64,000 nt of DNA from Achromobacter seleniivolatilans (lineage in GTDB: Bacteria; Pseudomonadota; Gammaproteobacteria; Burkholderiales; Burkholderiaceae_B): NCBI RefSeq assembly GCF_030864005.1, contig NZ_CP132976.1, positions 1,488,001-1,552,000 of the forward strand, written 5' to 3'. The position numbers and the translations under genes were made by a program. Positions 43,701-52,608 of the stretch are shown here, piece by piece (the first letter of the stretch is position 1; every line of letters starts with the position of its first letter). The notes under the pieces were generated by a model, which worked only from the letters and a program-made list of their open reading frames with translations, was not told where the DNA came from and did no database searches.

Positions 43701-44194
43701 ACAGTGAGTTGGGATCGGCGCGTTACCACTCCAATGTCTGGTCCGCGTCCGTGGAAGGGGGTTATGCCTTTGCCCCGTTTGCATCGGGCTCCGCGCTGGG
43801 CGCGGTCGTGGTCGAGCCGCAGGCTCAATTGACCTACAACCGCTATGACGCCGGTAACAGCACGCTGCAAGGCACGACGCTTAAGAGCTCCGGCGACAAC
43901 ACCATCAACACACGGGCGGGCGTACGTGTGTATCCGTTGGGCAAGCCGGGCGCCGCATCTACGGTCACTCCGTTCTTAGAGGCGAACTGGCTGCACAACA
44001 CCGGTACTCCGCGAGTCAATATGGGCGCGGGCAACCTGAGTGCAGTACCTATGCGCAACGCGGCCGAGCTCAAACTGGGCGCGCAAGGCAGAATCGGAAA
44101 GTCCGTGATGGTGTCAGGCCAAGTGTCCGGTCAAGCTGGCTCTGACAATCAGCGCGGATATGGCGGCATGTTGACCCTGGCTTACCGCTGGTAA
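40736..44194 (+). CDS. Autotransporter (type Va) with beta-helical passenger, second copy
   Basis: An 1152-residue secreted/outer-membrane protein. The signal peptide MKFHLSPIMASLLVAIAPVY ends near TQAAE. The passenger (about 27-740) consists of degenerate 25-residue repeats like those of the autotransporter at 19789 (for example NAHGLYATGAGSRISVTGAH). A Pro/Gly/Glu-rich linker covers about 742-792, followed by the junction region (FLGNQMAATAMFAHSASDRA) and a C-terminal 12-strand barrel ending GGMLTLAYRW. It contains no cysteine and no protease motif. It is convergent with the NarL-type response regulator gene 53 bp away, and may be one output of the adjacent phosphorelay. Probable adhesin or biofilm matrix protein. 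Confidence 0.9.
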   Translation: MKFHLSPIMASLLVAIAPVYSAATQAAELGQIDVSDPLGNTQLILESGSTITHPGAGPGIGVTGASNSVTGNNITVQVSGQRSAGVMAVAGGVVNLSDSRIETLGAGQNAHGLYATGAGSRISVTGAHITTAGEWAHGAYADAGGKISLHGGSIATTEVMSAGLYAEGRGAVVTAESLTINTEQFSGHSAVAAGGGRIEMVGVTAKNPKGTAVWAFGDDSTVKLTDTHLISRQGIAMASSALTMQGGSVTANEAVYLGLDGNSRGAPSAVISNATLTSTGTYGININASGASATVDNVSILSQGYSAVWMPGNDSVFSASNFSIDALQLGIDNRAGLATLRDGSVLTRNSRGYGLYVWSDTSRTALINATKVKVKTHGANAIGVVALGRTSGARISLTESTVDTYGQSASGLHSAGVNARTSAINTIVRTHGNNAAGVAMQDNTIVVLDNTQVYTNGADAHAIWSSARVDGVTNTLRVTNGSVLNSANGIGLLANGGNHNIVLENSRVIARMAGAEHSGIFLRTVAASIDKDGETTIIETGQVNVDATGSALTGDVLADSGAVDIRLNNASILTGAMIGRAGRINSVSLDSSSVWNVRGNSNIGTLNNAGTVSFVAPNAQAGFKTLTVNEYVGGGTLVLNTALGDDASLTDKLVIDGGTTSGVTAMRVLNAGGTGGETIQGIRVVETMNGGATTADAFRLDTGSTGYRGSSGTVSINGYDYSLVRGGNHGVESDWYLTSIYTPPPGGQNPSDPPITEPEEPQEPVNPGQPGGPGTDPGPITPPDVEVPPGGRPVYTNVSPESGAFLGNQMAATAMFAHSASDRAMARMPSNGNASDASLAGRSFASNSLAARAFAGAGYASGDDGPATSPIWVRMQGSHAGNLRMAQGNVTIDSDSSMLQLGGDMLRIRLGSNGALLAGMMVGYGDARVHSTSRIFTSGASQAVHAKTRGKVTGYSLGMYATAYANAATGLGAYADSSLQYGRYANRLNSELGSARYHSNVWSASVEGGYAFAPFASGSALGAVVVEPQAQLTYNRYDAGNSTLQGTTLKSSGDNTINTRAGVRVYPLGKPGAASTVTPFLEANWLHNTGTPRVNMGAGNLSAVPMRNAAELKLGAQGRIGKSVMVSGQVSGQAGSDNQRGYGGMLTLAYRW

Positions 44195-44247
44195 ATCGCT
44201 AGCGGGCCGTGAGCCGCATAGGGCTGGCCAGGGGAGAGCGCCTGATT

Positions 44248-44916
44248 TCAGGCAAACCCCTGCTCGTCTGCGTACCTGAGCAGTTCGGCGTTGGATTCAA
44301 TATTGAGTTTGCGCATCGCTGATTGCTTTTGCCTCCCGATGGTGGCCACCGAGCGATTCAAGCGCCGCGCAATTTCCGTCACAGACAGGCCAAGCGCAAA
44401 CAACCGAACCACTTCCAACTCTTTGGGCGACAGCCCCTTGGGCTGCGGGGCAGATCCCATCGTCACATCGCTGTGACTGAGCCGCTTGCTGATACCTGGC
44501 GACAAGGCAGTGCCTGTTTCGGACAAAGCGCGCAGACAGACCGCAACGAGCACATCCGTAGACTCGTTCTTTCCGACAACACCCGCCACGCCTTGTTGCC
44601 GCAGCTCGCTGAGAATGCCGCTGTTGGTAAGCATGGTGAACACAACCACGGGAATGGCGGGATACAGGCGCTTCAAGCGCTGGATCAGGCGCAGACCATC
44701 TTCATCCGCGGTGTCTGCCTGCATCGTGAAGTCGGTCACGATAAGGTCACAGGAATGGTCCTGAATCGCGGAAATAAGTTCAAGCCCGGATTTTGCCGTT
44801 GCGACGACATTGAACCCGGGAATTTTGCTTAGTGAGCTGGCAAGCGCGAGCGAAACGATGGGGTGGTCATCAGCAAGGATGATCCGTATTTCTTGTCCGG
44901 TCGATATCATGCTCAT
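44248..44916 (-). CDS. NarL/FixJ-family response regulator (RocA/RcsB-like)
   Basis: A 222-residue regulator. The N-terminal receiver has the acidic pocket in ILADDHP, phospho-acceptor D62 in VTDFTM and lysine in VGKNES. A LuxR-type helix-turn-helix fills about residues 155-215 (LSPKELEVVRLFALGLSVTEIARRLNRSVATIGRQKQSAMRKLNI). It resembles RcsB, BvgA and RocA-type regulators that receive phosphate from hybrid kinases through an Hpt domain. It lies downstream of the two hybrid kinases and the REC-EAL gene, separated from them by 230 bp and a terminator, so it probably has its own promoter. Confidence 0.9.
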   Translation of the reverse strand: MSMISTGQEIRIILADDHPIVSLALASSLSKIPGFNVVATAKSGLELISAIQDHSCDLIVTDFTMQADTADEDGLRLIQRLKRLYPAIPVVVFTMLTNSGILSELRQQGVAGVVGKNESTDVLVAVCLRALSETGTALSPGISKRLSHSDVTMGSAPQPKGLSPKELEVVRLFALGLSVTEIARRLNRSVATIGRQKQSAMRKLNIESNAELLRYADEQGFA

Positions 44917-45050
44917 GTCTTGGCTAATAAAAGGCCGCAGCTGAGCACTTGTAGAATTTTGCTGAGCGCAAACCGGGAAACGTTGCTAGGCGTAGGAATA
45001 GCGCGAGTCCCTTAAATTATCTTGGTTTTTTGCATAGCCCATTCTAATCT

Positions 45051-45090
45051 AAAAAATTCGGGCAAATTGCCGCCCGCCTGGCAGTTGCCC
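45051..45090 (-). terminator. Intrinsic terminator after the Hpt-containing kinase
   Basis: On the minus strand GGGCAA-x-TGCC pairs with GGCA-xx-TTGCCC (plus-strand arms at 45085-45090/45080-45083 and 45068-45071/45060-45065), followed by a T-rich run (GAATTTTTT). It sits about 60 bp past the stop of the 1094-residue kinase and would limit readthrough into the response regulator gene. Confidence 0.65.
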
Positions 45091-45146
45091 CATGTCCTGA
45101 AAACGCAAGGGCAGGTCTTTGATTTCCCACAATACAACGGTTCGCA

Positions 45147-48100
45147 TCAGCTGGGCAGGTCTACCTTCGATAACATCACCCGCAGGGACTGAACCAGCGT
45201 TTCTGCTTGCTCTTGCGTATTGGCGTTCAAACCTTCTTCGGTCAAGTTAGCTTCCAGGCTTTCCAGTTGTATGGTCAACGCCGTCAACTGCACGACACTC
45301 AGTGCGCCACGAATCCGATGCAGCATTTTTTGCAATGGCGTCAGCTCGCCCAAGGCCATGGAACGTTCCATGTCGTGTATATCCGTCTCCATCGTCGATA
45401 CGAACAATGCGCGGTATTTTGCAGGTATGACTGGCTCGGGGTTGGTGTCTGGCGGCACTAGCGGCCGGGTCACGGCCTCTGCAAGGCCCGAAGTGGAGGC
45501 GCTGCGACCTTGAAGATGGCGCCGCAGCGTGCTCAACGCGATGGGTTTAACCAGCCAGGACGTCATGCCGGCCGCTAAACACCGGGCTTCCTCGTCACGC
45601 ATCGCATTCGCCGTGACGCCGATGATGGGAAGGGTGAAGCCCTTCGCACGTAGTTCGCCGGCCAACTCATAGCCATTCATTCGCGGCATATTGACGTCTG
45701 TCAGCACAAGATCGTATTGCCCCAGTTGCCAGAGGGTCAGCGCCTCAGCGCCATCCGATGCCATGGTGACCTGGCAACCCAGCTGTTCCAATTGATGCTG
45801 CAACGTCGCCTGATTGATTGGATTATCTTCGGCCACCAACACGCGTAAGCCAGGCGCGGCAAAAGCCTTGATTTCCGTGTTCGGGGCCGACGGTATGGCT
45901 TGTTTGCCTTGCAGGCAAGCGAGGATGCCGGCGGCCATGCTCTCTACGCTGGGATCAACAATCAAGGTGCGCGAAGTCGGTTTTTTGCCACTGGCGGTCG
46001 CGAACAAATGATGGCCTGCCCAATCCAGCGCATCCAGATCGGGGCTGCTATAGAGCACATCCAGCAGCACTTCTTCGGTAGATCCAAACGGCAACGGGGC
46101 AGGGGCGGGAGCCGCGCGAGCGCCCCAGCGAGTCAGCCAGAGACAGATGTTTTCCGTCAGCTCTCGATTGGGGCTACGAACATGAACCTGTGCTCTTGCG
46201 AGATCTGGCGCGTTCATCGGCATGCCGGGTACGACCTTAACCGGCAGATCCAAAGCAAAGCTGCTGCCTAGCCCCAATTCGCTTGTCACGCGGATGTGGC
46301 TTCCCATCAACTTGGCCAGCCGCTCGCAGATCGGCAGGCCGAGGCCGGTGCCGCGTACGGTGTGGCTGCTTCCGTTGATCTGATAAAACGGAACAAATAG
46401 CTGAGTCTGCTCGTTCTTTCCTATGCCGATGCCCGTATCGACAACCTGCAACGCAAGATGGGTTTTGTCGCCGTCAGTCGTGCCGGCTCGCAACCGCGCA
46501 ATGATGTGGCCCGAATCACTGAATTTGATTGCATTGCTGAGTAGATTGCTCAGGATCTGCCGGATGCGGCCCGCGTCGCCGCTGACCCATTCTGGAACGT
46601 CCACGTCCACGCAGCAAAACAACAGCAAACCTTTCTGTTCTGCCATCGGCGCGTAGGAATTCGTGCAGCTCTGCACCAGTTCCCGCGGGTTGAATTCCGC
46701 GGATTCCAGCACAAGCTGGCCGGTTTCGATCTTGGTTATGTCCAGAATATCGCTAATGAGTTGCAGCAAAATAATCGATGAACTCTGCATTCGCTCCAGA
46801 TGCTGACGCTGCTCGTTATCCAGACGCGTCAGGCCCATCAGTTCAAGCGTGCCCAGCACGCCGTACAGCGGCGTGCGGATTTCGTGGCTCATTGTGGCAA
46901 GAAAGGTGGATTTGGCCTCGCTGGCTTTATCCGCTTCTTGTTTGGCTTCAGCCAGTGTGTGTTCGACCCGCGCGCGCACGCTAATGTCAGCGAAGGCGCA
47001 AAGCACCACGTCTTGATTGTGATAACGCGTGGGTGCATAGGCAACATATAGCGGCCGGCCATCCGTGGCTTGCAGGCTTTCTATGGTGCCCGGTCCGGTT
47101 GCCGACAGCACTTTGCGCAATAGCTGATTGGCGGCCGGCGTGTTCTTCAATTGTTGGTCAATTTCCACGCCCAGCCATTCCAGGGCCAGGTTATTGCCAA
47201 ACACGACTTCACCATTTGGGCGGGCCAGTACGCATAGCGCGACTGGCGCCGTTTCGATCAAGGTGCGGTTAAACGCGTCGTTGTCGACGATGTCCTGGTG
47301 AGCGCGCTGCGCCGGCGCGATCACATGGCGGTTATACCAACGCAGGAAGAACATGCCGCCGCCCACACTCAGCAGCAGCAGCAAGGCAGCGCCAACGGGC
47401 AGCCACGGGTTGTCTTGAAAAAACGCGCCATAGTTGACCAGGTAAACGCCTGTCCAGACCTGCGCCGGATCGGTCAGCTGCAACATCATGCCGTCGGCGG
47501 TAAAGTGCAGCCCTTTGCCCGTAACCACAGGAGGCGGGCCATCTCCTAGCAGTTGGCCTTCTTCGCGATGCGACAGCCACAAGCCGCCATATAGCGGCCG
47601 GCTGCGGGTTTCTTCGAACACGTCGATCCGGTGGTTTCGGAATAGGGTGGCGGCATAGACGGAGGCTGGCTTGCCCGTCGTGCTGCTCCAAACCGCTGGC
47701 GGCACATCCGCGTAAATCATGCCCACCATGCTTCCGGGCAGGGTGTCCGGGCGAAACCAATGGACGCGATTGGAGTTGGTCAGGTCGGATTTGCTGGGCA
47801 GGTCTTGTTCCATCAAGCGCAGACGGACGATCCGCAGGCGATGCAATTCCGTCCGCAAGGCGTCCGTGACCGCCAGATAGGTCCGGGCCGACAGCACTTC
47901 ATAGCCGGACGGCGCATCGACCGCAGGAACGCTCAGGCTGATGCTGTCGTTTTCATTGACCAGGAAAGTCGTCGTGGCGGGGTAGTAGGATGCCGCCCAG
48001 AAACTGGAATAGAAATCCGCAAGATAACCACCCAGATTAGCTAGCCGCAAGCCAGACGCAGGACAGTCCGATGCGTCTTCGCAAGCCAGGGAAAATGCCG

Positions 48101-48431
48101 TTTCCGCCCGGCTTTGCTGGCCTTCAAAAAGTTGCAGGCCAAACCGTTCCTGCGCGCGGGCGTCACGCATACGGATCGGGGACTTGAGGTTCTCGTTGGG
48201 CAGATCTTTGTTCTGCGAGCGAAGCGTCGTTAAAAAATCTTCTTGCTTATGGATATACCCAACAAGGATTGAAAAATCCAAGGTCAGGCGTTCGCGCTCC
48301 TGCGCCATGATGTGCAGCAGGCCCCAAAACAATGCGCTGGCCAGCACCAGCAGCAGAGGCAGTATTCCAAGCAGCAAAAGATTCAACCGCCGGGAAGTGC
48401 GCGTAATTCTGCCGAATGGCGTGTCCTTCAT
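45147..48431 (-). CDS. Hybrid sensor histidine kinase with receiver and Hpt domains (RocS1-like)
   Basis: A 1094-residue kinase. Order: transmembrane helix about 17-42; large periplasmic sensor about 43-342; second helix about 344-364; PAS-like region about 380-490; HisKA with H516 in ATMSHEIRTPLYG; HATPase_c with N-box LSNLLSNAIKF and GTGLGLPICERL; a degenerate receiver-like linker about 740-845; a true receiver with D912 in VLTDVNMPRMNG; and a C-terminal Hpt domain with H1038 in MLHRIRGAL. It can therefore run a full His-Asp-His relay. The periplasmic part has two cysteines (117, 123) and no Venus-flytrap domain, so it is not BvgS. It is 15 bp downstream of the REC-EAL gene. Confidence 0.92.
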   Translation of the reverse strand: MKDTPFGRITRTSRRLNLLLLGILPLLLVLASALFWGLLHIMAQERERLTLDFSILVGYIHKQEDFLTTLRSQNKDLPNENLKSPIRMRDARAQERFGLQLFEGQQSRAETAFSLACEDASDCPASGLRLANLGGYLADFYSSFWAASYYPATTTFLVNENDSISLSVPAVDAPSGYEVLSARTYLAVTDALRTELHRLRIVRLRLMEQDLPSKSDLTNSNRVHWFRPDTLPGSMVGMIYADVPPAVWSSTTGKPASVYAATLFRNHRIDVFEETRSRPLYGGLWLSHREEGQLLGDGPPPVVTGKGLHFTADGMMLQLTDPAQVWTGVYLVNYGAFFQDNPWLPVGAALLLLLSVGGGMFFLRWYNRHVIAPAQRAHQDIVDNDAFNRTLIETAPVALCVLARPNGEVVFGNNLALEWLGVEIDQQLKNTPAANQLLRKVLSATGPGTIESLQATDGRPLYVAYAPTRYHNQDVVLCAFADISVRARVEHTLAEAKQEADKASEAKSTFLATMSHEIRTPLYGVLGTLELMGLTRLDNEQRQHLERMQSSSIILLQLISDILDITKIETGQLVLESAEFNPRELVQSCTNSYAPMAEQKGLLLFCCVDVDVPEWVSGDAGRIRQILSNLLSNAIKFSDSGHIIARLRAGTTDGDKTHLALQVVDTGIGIGKNEQTQLFVPFYQINGSSHTVRGTGLGLPICERLAKLMGSHIRVTSELGLGSSFALDLPVKVVPGMPMNAPDLARAQVHVRSPNRELTENICLWLTRWGARAAPAPAPLPFGSTEEVLLDVLYSSPDLDALDWAGHHLFATASGKKPTSRTLIVDPSVESMAAGILACLQGKQAIPSAPNTEIKAFAAPGLRVLVAEDNPINQATLQHQLEQLGCQVTMASDGAEALTLWQLGQYDLVLTDVNMPRMNGYELAGELRAKGFTLPIIGVTANAMRDEEARCLAAGMTSWLVKPIALSTLRRHLQGRSASTSGLAEAVTRPLVPPDTNPEPVIPAKYRALFVSTMETDIHDMERSMALGELTPLQKMLHRIRGALSVVQLTALTIQLESLEANLTEEGLNANTQEQAETLVQSLRVMLSKVDLPS

Positions 48432-48446
48432 GAAAGTGGCTTTGTC

Positions 48447-49667
48447 TTATTGGGGGTACGGGTCGGGAACATGGCGCTCCGTGAATAACAATTGGCTGAA
48501 AGCCGCTGCATCGACCGCCGCGGAGATGAGAAAACCCTGCGCACAGTCGCAGCCAATTCGTTTAAGAAACTCTAGGTCCCGGGTGGTTTCAACACCTTCC
48601 GCAGTCACTTGAAGCCCTAATTGTCGTCCTAATTGTACGGAAGATACCAGGGCGGCCGCCCGGATTTCATCATCGGCGGCGCCACTGACAAAGGCGCGAT
48701 CAATTTTGAGTTCGGTAAATGGCGTGGAAATCAGGCTATACATGGAACTATAGCCTCTGCCAAAATCGTCTTGAGCCAGGCCAAAGCCTTTCAGCCGCAG
48801 CCGGCTGGCGCCCATATAGTATTGGCCTTGCACTCTGGTCGTCTCGCCTTCCAGCAATTCAAAGGATATTTCCTGCGTCGGTACGCCTCTGGCCGTCACT
48901 ATCCGTTCCAGCTCATCGGGCAGGCCAGGGTCGTCCAGCAATTGGGTGGGAAGGTTAACAGCAACCGGCATCCGGTATCCCTCGCGGCGCCACCGCAAGT
49001 GTGCCGACAGCGAGTCCTCAAGCATGCGCACGAGCAGGGCGCGTTCAAGCGCATGGCGGCGGATCTCTGACAGGAAGGAAGCGGGCAGCATAAAGCCGAA
49101 CTCTGGATGCTGCCAACGGACCAGCGCTTCGGCGGCGACGATCTTGCCACTTGCCAGCGCTTTCTTGGGCTGGAACCAGGCGCGCAATTGACCGTCGCCC
49201 AGCGCGCGTACCAGTGTGGACTTGGCAAACTTCGTTTCGACCTCGGCCTGCTCTGCGGCTTTGGCCGCCCTGGAGCCCTGTAGCCGCAAATGGTTAGCCA
49301 ACTGTCTGGCGTGATCGGACGTCAGGGGTTTGGCGAACGTGCCTACGACAGCCAGACCCTTTTCTTTGGCCATCAGCCCTACGCTGTTCATGATGCGCAG
49401 GGGGCATGCCGACGCAATGGCCAGCATTGGATTGTCAGCCAGCGTAGCGAGCCGGTCGATGAACAACACCCCATCCATGCCAGGCATGTTCAGGTCGATC
49501 ACCACCAAATGATAGGGTTGCACGCTGATCAATTCCAAGGCTGCCTCGGCGGAACCCGCGACGTCCGCCTGTGCGAATCCTGCACCCTCCAGCAGGTTCA
49601 TCAAGTGCGCGCACTGAAATGGATGATCGTCTACGATCAGAATTCTGTAGTCCGTTAAGAGCTTCAT
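48447..49667 (-). CDS. Response regulator with EAL c-di-GMP phosphodiesterase domain (RocR-like)
   Basis: A 406-residue protein with an N-terminal receiver (D58 in VVIDLNMPGMDG) and a C-terminal EAL domain from about residue 155. EAL is at 180-182 (AEALVRW). The other catalytic positions are kept: Asn in VAVNLPT, Glu in SFELLEGE, the DDFGRGYSS loop at 300-308, Lys in ELKIDRAFV and Glu in TAEGVET. It should hydrolyse c-di-GMP to pGpG, controlled by phosphorylation. The architecture is that of Pseudomonas RocR. Its ATG overlaps the preceding kinase stop by one base (TGATG). Confidence 0.92.
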   Translation of the reverse strand: MKLLTDYRILIVDDHPFQCAHLMNLLEGAGFAQADVAGSAEAALELISVQPYHLVVIDLNMPGMDGVLFIDRLATLADNPMLAIASACPLRIMNSVGLMAKEKGLAVVGTFAKPLTSDHARQLANHLRLQGSRAAKAAEQAEVETKFAKSTLVRALGDGQLRAWFQPKKALASGKIVAAEALVRWQHPEFGFMLPASFLSEIRRHALERALLVRMLEDSLSAHLRWRREGYRMPVAVNLPTQLLDDPGLPDELERIVTARGVPTQEISFELLEGETTRVQGQYYMGASRLRLKGFGLAQDDFGRGYSSMYSLISTPFTELKIDRAFVSGAADDEIRAAALVSSVQLGRQLGLQVTAEGVETTRDLEFLKRIGCDCAQGFLISAAVDAAAFSQLLFTERHVPDPYPQ

Positions 49668-52489
49668 CAGAGTGCTTCCTTCAGAGCTAGTAGTGTTTGG
49701 CGCAAGACGGCAATGGGCAACGGTTTGAGCAATACGGACGTCATTCCCGCAGCAGCGCTTAACCGCAGATCTTCTGCAAATGCGTTAGCCGTAATTCCCA
49801 GAATAGGGCGTGTGTAGCCCTGGGCTCGCAGCCTTCGGGTCAACTCGCGGCCATCCACATGGGGCATTTGCAAATCGGTAAGAATGGCGTCAAACGCCGA
49901 AATATCCGAACGTGCCAGCACCTCGCGGCCGTTTACTGCGGCCACTACGGTGCAACCCAAATGCTCAACCTGCTCTTGCAGAATCTGCAAGCTGATCGGG
50001 TTGTCTTCAACCACCAACAGGTGCAGGTTCAGGGCATCCCGTTTGCCTTTGTGGCCTAGCGACTCGGTGGCGGCGACGCCGTCCTGAGCCTGGCGCACTG
50101 CACGGCCTATGCTGTAAAGACTGAAGGCATTGGCCGTCCAGTTGTTGTGACCGCCATCTTGCCGAGACCGGGCGCCCGGTCCTTGCGCCATCACCCGCGC
50201 GCCCGCCCAAGGTATCCGTTGTGCAGAGCGCGGCCAGGTTTCGACCAAAATGCCCGCATCGTCCGGCACCGTGCCGTCGATGGGATAAGGCATCGCCAGG
50301 GCTCCCCAATGGCGCAGCCAGCTGCACAGGTTTTTGACTATCTCATTGACAGCCCCTCGCACATAAACCGGGGTTGGGTCCAGCGCAATGCCCTCGAAGT
50401 CATCGACGGCAGCGGTTACCGGTAGCGTGATCGAAAACGAAATACTGGTGCCCAGACCAGGTTCGCTAGTAGCCGATAGCGAACCTCCCATCAGCACAGA
50501 CAGCCGATGGCAGATGGCCAGGCCCAAACCCGTGCCGGGCACGGCATGCGCCTGGCCAGTGTCTGCGCGGTAATAAGGTTCAAACAAATGCGCATGGTGT
50601 TCCGGCGCAATGCCGACGCCGGTATCCGCCACCTGGAACGATAGCGTTGCGGTATCCGTGCCGGGGCGGTCAACATGCAGACGCACGACCACTTGGCCCG
50701 ATTCCGCAAACTTGATCGCATTGCTGACCAGGTTGTTCAAAATTTGCCGGATACGCGTCGCATCGCCCAGTACCGCGGCTGGCGTATCGACGTCCACGAC
50801 GGCATAAATGCGCAAATCCTTGCTTTCCGCCCGCGCGGCATAGCTGATGATGACGGAATCCAGCAGTTCAACCGGGTTGAATGCGCTGGATTCCAGCGCC
50901 AGATGTCCGGCTTCGATGCTGGATAGATCCAGGGTGTCGTTAATGGTGCGCAACAGGGTCGCGGACGATTGCTGCATGGTATCCAGGTACTGCTGCTGCC
51001 TTTGATCAACGGCGGTCAGGCCTAGCATTTCCAGCGTGCCTAGAATGCCGAACAGGGGAGTCCGGATCTCGTGGCTCATGGTGGCGAGAAACATGGTTTT
51101 CGCCTGATTGGCGGCTTCTGCTTCGCGCTTGGCCTGCATGATCGAGGTTTCAACTTGCTTGAACGCCGAGATGTCGTTGATGCCGCACAGCACAACGATC
51201 TCGCCCCGATAGGTGATAGGTGCAAACGCCAGATGAACGCAGCGGCCGTCCGGCAACACGTGTTCGTTACCCAAGCCGCCGTCATAGAACGCCAGGATGC
51301 GCGGCAGCAGCGCAGCATCACTCAGCAGCCATTGCCTGGCCCGCTCGTTCGATAGAATTGGCGCGCCGTCCGTGCGCCGCAACATGCACAGCCCGACTGG
51401 CGCGACTTCAATCAGTTTGCGATTCAAAGAGACGCTTTCGGCCAATGCCTGATATTGGCGCATGGCGGGTCCAACCAGTTTTTGCTGGATGTTGCGTACG
51501 CCCAGGATGACGGCAGTGAAGAGCAGCACAGCGGCAGCAAGGGTTATTTGCAGCGCAAGCGCGGTATCGCCCAATATCCGGGTGATTGGCGCGTAATAGA
51601 CCAGCCGCCAGCCGTCGTCTCCGACAGACTTGTTCAACACGACGTACTCGGGCAGAAACCCTGCGCCCCACAGCCCAAAAGAATCCGCGCGGGGCGCCCG
51701 CTTGGCAAAATCGGCAAGCACCGCCGCGGGTGCGCTATGCAGCACCGCATTGCCGTGTTGGTCATAGAGGGCGTAGCGGCCGCCGGTCATGGACGATAAG
51801 TCGATGGCGGCGTCAATGTTGCCGACCTCCAGCCCGATCCAGCCAGACTTGGGTCTGAGAGAGTCCATCGGCGTGTACAGATAGATGAGGTTATATCTGT
51901 CCGTCGGAGGCTTGAGCCACACGATAGGGTTGCGACCGTCGCGCTGAATTCCTTGGTCGGCGGCAGTCAGCGCATTCGCCAGCCACTGCTGCAATGAGGA
52001 ATCCTGAAAGTTGGCGTCGTGCCCGGGCAGGGTAAGAATCAGCGAGCTGCGGCCGTTGCGCACCGAGGTGTACACGAGCTGCGTATGGGCCAGGGCGACG
52101 TCGTTCAGATCTCGCGGGGTCAAGATCAATGCCCAATCGAACGCGTCCCCACTTTCTTGCAGGGGAATCACTTCAATTTGCTGGGAATTACCGAAGTAGC
52201 GCGGTGTTTCTGAGACTGCCGCGCCATCCGTGTTGCGCACAGCAGACGAGGAAAGCGAACGCAACAGGATTTCGCGCTGGTCAAAGAAGAGCTGGGCGTT
52301 GTAGGCCGCGGCATTCATCTGCCGGCGGTAGGTGGAGAGTGTGTCGTTCAGGAACCAATATATGGAGAAAAAAGCGCCTGCGGCAATGCACGCCAACAAA
52401 GCGGTAGCGAAAAGGTGCAGTAGCAGCGCAGGCACCTTAGGGGCAGCTTCGCCATCATGCACCACAGTTTGAGATTCCTGGAAAAGCAT
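49667..52489 (-). CDS. Hybrid sensor histidine kinase with receiver domain, no Hpt (RocS2-like)
   Basis: A 940-residue kinase. A transmembrane helix at about 22-45, a periplasmic sensor about 46-310 and a second helix about 313-332 precede a PAS-like domain, HisKA with H473 in ATMSHEIRTPLFG, HATPase_c with LNNLVSNAIKF and GTGLGLAICHRL, and a C-terminal receiver with D872 in ILTDLQMPHVDG. The chain stops right after the receiver, so phosphate must pass to an external Hpt, most simply that of the 1094-residue kinase in the same operon. The two kinases share their cytoplasmic layout but have different periplasmic sensors. First gene of the kinase operon. Confidence 0.92.
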   Translation of the reverse strand: MLFQESQTVVHDGEAAPKVPALLLHLFATALLACIAAGAFFSIYWFLNDTLSTYRRQMNAAAYNAQLFFDQREILLRSLSSSAVRNTDGAAVSETPRYFGNSQQIEVIPLQESGDAFDWALILTPRDLNDVALAHTQLVYTSVRNGRSSLILTLPGHDANFQDSSLQQWLANALTAADQGIQRDGRNPIVWLKPPTDRYNLIYLYTPMDSLRPKSGWIGLEVGNIDAAIDLSSMTGGRYALYDQHGNAVLHSAPAAVLADFAKRAPRADSFGLWGAGFLPEYVVLNKSVGDDGWRLVYYAPITRILGDTALALQITLAAAVLLFTAVILGVRNIQQKLVGPAMRQYQALAESVSLNRKLIEVAPVGLCMLRRTDGAPILSNERARQWLLSDAALLPRILAFYDGGLGNEHVLPDGRCVHLAFAPITYRGEIVVLCGINDISAFKQVETSIMQAKREAEAANQAKTMFLATMSHEIRTPLFGILGTLEMLGLTAVDQRQQQYLDTMQQSSATLLRTINDTLDLSSIEAGHLALESSAFNPVELLDSVIISYAARAESKDLRIYAVVDVDTPAAVLGDATRIRQILNNLVSNAIKFAESGQVVVRLHVDRPGTDTATLSFQVADTGVGIAPEHHAHLFEPYYRADTGQAHAVPGTGLGLAICHRLSVLMGGSLSATSEPGLGTSISFSITLPVTAAVDDFEGIALDPTPVYVRGAVNEIVKNLCSWLRHWGALAMPYPIDGTVPDDAGILVETWPRSAQRIPWAGARVMAQGPGARSRQDGGHNNWTANAFSLYSIGRAVRQAQDGVAATESLGHKGKRDALNLHLLVVEDNPISLQILQEQVEHLGCTVVAAVNGREVLARSDISAFDAILTDLQMPHVDGRELTRRLRAQGYTRPILGITANAFAEDLRLSAAAGMTSVLLKPLPIAVLRQTLLALKEAL

Positions 52490-52608
52490 GGCCGCATCGT
52501 AGAAGCCAGTATTCCCTTGGGATATCAGAAGATTTTGAAAATGATGGACTAGACCGGCAATTGGCAGGCCTTCTCCCGCGCACTCGACAGCGGCGCGCGA
52601 GCTAACCG

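Noticed and set aside
45147..52489. BvgAS-type identity for the phosphorelay
   Set aside because: Neither kinase has the tandem Venus-flytrap domains of BvgS, and the two-kinase plus REC-EAL layout fits the Roc type better.
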